The position numbers and the translations under genes are program-made. Positions 63,460-64,000 of a DNA stretch of 64,000 nucleotides are shown here, piece after piece. The notes under the pieces were generated by a model, which did not search any database, was not told the DNA's origin, and saw only the letters and a program-made list of their open reading frames with translations. The stretch is from NCBI RefSeq assembly GCF_001625325.1, contig NZ_JRQQ01000007.1:124001-188000 (forward strand), written 5' to 3'. Source of the DNA: Croceicoccus estronivorus (GTDB lineage: Bacteria > Pseudomonadota > Alphaproteobacteria > Sphingomonadales > Sphingomonadaceae). Numbering within the stretch: the stretch's first letter is position 1; every line of letters begins with the position of its first letter.

Positions 63460-64000
63460 TTATTCGCGCGCTGCGTCTGATTGCACACGGCGGCGGAAGT
63501 CCCCCGGTGTTTCACCTGTGGCGCGGGCAAAGAACACGCAAAAGGTTCCTGCACTGCCAAAGCCGATTTTCTCTGCGATATCCTTGATCAGGGCCGATGT
63601 ACCGGCAAGCAGTTCCATGGCGCGCTTCAGGCGAACTTCGGCCATGTATTGTGACAGGGTTTGGCCGGTGCTTTCCTTGAAGGCACGGCTGAGATGCCGT
63701 TCGCTGACAGTGGTCACGCGGCTGAGTTCGCTCAGTGTCACTGCGCCATTGCGATTGTCGATGTATTCGCAAACCTGACGCAGTGTGCGCCTTGCCAGTC
63801 CGCCGCGGTGCAACCCGCCCGGACGTTGCGTATCTGCCAGATGGCGAGTGAGTTCGATGATTACGGTAGTGCCGAGCGCGTCGATCATCGCGGGGGAGAG
63901 CGGACCGGGATTTTCCACCTCTGCAGCAAGTTTGGTCAGTGTCTGTGCGATATGGGGCGAACGGATGTTGAGACAGGCCAGCGCATCCTGCGGGGCAATT
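63460..64000 (-). CDS. AraC-family transcriptional regulator, C-terminal part
   Basis: The frame is open to the right edge, so the N-terminus is outside. About 180 residues are visible: the tail of the sensor region (TTVIIELTRHLADTQRPGGLHRGGL) and the complete AraC DNA-binding domain (LSELSRVTTVSERHLSRAFKESTGQTLSQYM and IAEKIGFGSAGTFCVFFARATGETPGDFRRR). It resembles the AraC proteins at 40057 and 53788. Between it and the extended SDR is a 161-bp gap on the same strand. Confidence 0.85.
   Translation of the reverse strand, partial: IAPQDALACLNIRSPHIAQTLTKLAAEVENPGPLSPAMIDALGTTVIIELTRHLADTQRPGGLHRGGLARRTLRQVCEYIDNRNGAVTLSELSRVTTVSERHLSRAFKESTGQTLSQYMAEVRLKRAMELLAGTSALIKDIAEKIGFGSAGTFCVFFARATGETPGDFRRRVQSDAARE

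Noticed and set aside
1-64000. tRNA, rRNA, CRISPR array or intact insertion sequence
   Set aside because: No clover-leaf sequence, rRNA segment, regular repeat-spacer array or transposase frame was recognised by reading the window.

Overview
The window looks like chromosomal DNA of a GC-rich alphaproteobacterium, most likely a sphingomonad (Novosphingobium/Sphingobium type). This is inferred from the gene content: two large TonB-dependent receptors, one with a FecI/FecR pair; many acyl-CoA dehydrogenases, CoA ligases and short-chain dehydrogenases; TorF-like and alginate-export-like outer-membrane proteins; a MASE1 hybrid kinase. No rRNA, tRNA, CRISPR array or intact mobile element was seen. 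Genes are dense and several operons use ATGA or TTGA stop/start overlaps.

Region 1 (1-12 kb) is catabolic. It holds the end of a luciferase-like monooxygenase, a VOC protein and zinc alcohol dehydrogenase pair behind a strong palindrome, a small zinc metallopeptidase, a GntR regulator divergent from an acyl-CoA dehydrogenase / aminoglycoside-phosphotransferase-like kinase / SDR operon, a BCCT transporter, a TorF-like porin and an acyl-CoA synthetase. The dehydrogenase-kinase pair resembles LvaC/LvaA and ACAD10/11, which process 4-hydroxyacyl-CoA through a phospho intermediate.

Region 2 (12-20 kb) is a signalling and envelope block. A MASE1-PAS-PAS-PAS-histidine kinase-receiver-HPt protein converges on a four-gene operon: single-domain response regulator, TPR/YaiO-type outer-membrane barrel, membrane-anchored HEAT-repeat protein and processive GT2 glycosyltransferase. 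It reads as an uncharacterised regulated polysaccharide synthesis and export module.

Region 3 (20-31 kb) has an SDR, an Amj-type lipid II flippase, an SLC13-type permease, then an Rrf2 regulator with a complete sulfate ABC transporter (binding protein, CysT, CysW, CysA) ending in a 56-residue YezD-like protein, followed by an alginate-export-like porin and a metallophosphoesterase.

Region 4 (31-41 kb) begins with an unusual double-TetR regulator. A seven-gene operon follows: alpha/beta hydrolase, FATP-type CoA ligase, acyl-CoA dehydrogenase, MaoC-DUF35 (ChsH2-like), acyl-CoA dehydrogenase, MaoC (ChsH1-like) and an Ltp2-like thiolase-fold aldolase, then an AraC regulator. This is the same enzyme set that removes the last three side-chain carbons of sterols in the mycobacterial igr operon, so steroid or similar branched-acid side-chain degradation is inferred.

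Region 5 (41-47.4 kb) has a thermonuclease, NsrR divergent from flavohaemoglobin with two NsrR-like boxes, a Na+/H+ antiporter, a DUF347 membrane protein, a DUF2141 protein, a CxxCH lipoprotein and a small exported unknown.

Region 6 (47.4-64 kb) holds an ECF sigma / FecR / STN-TonB receptor / sulfatase operon, an AraC regulator, a molybdopterin oxidoreductase divergent from a second TonB receptor, two SDRs (one without the catalytic Tyr), a SnoaL-like protein, an extended SDR with an altered active site, and a partial AraC regulator. Three AraC regulators in the window are clearly related. A linking idea, inferred only, is uptake and desulfation of sulfated steroid-like substrates followed by side-chain and ring catabolism.
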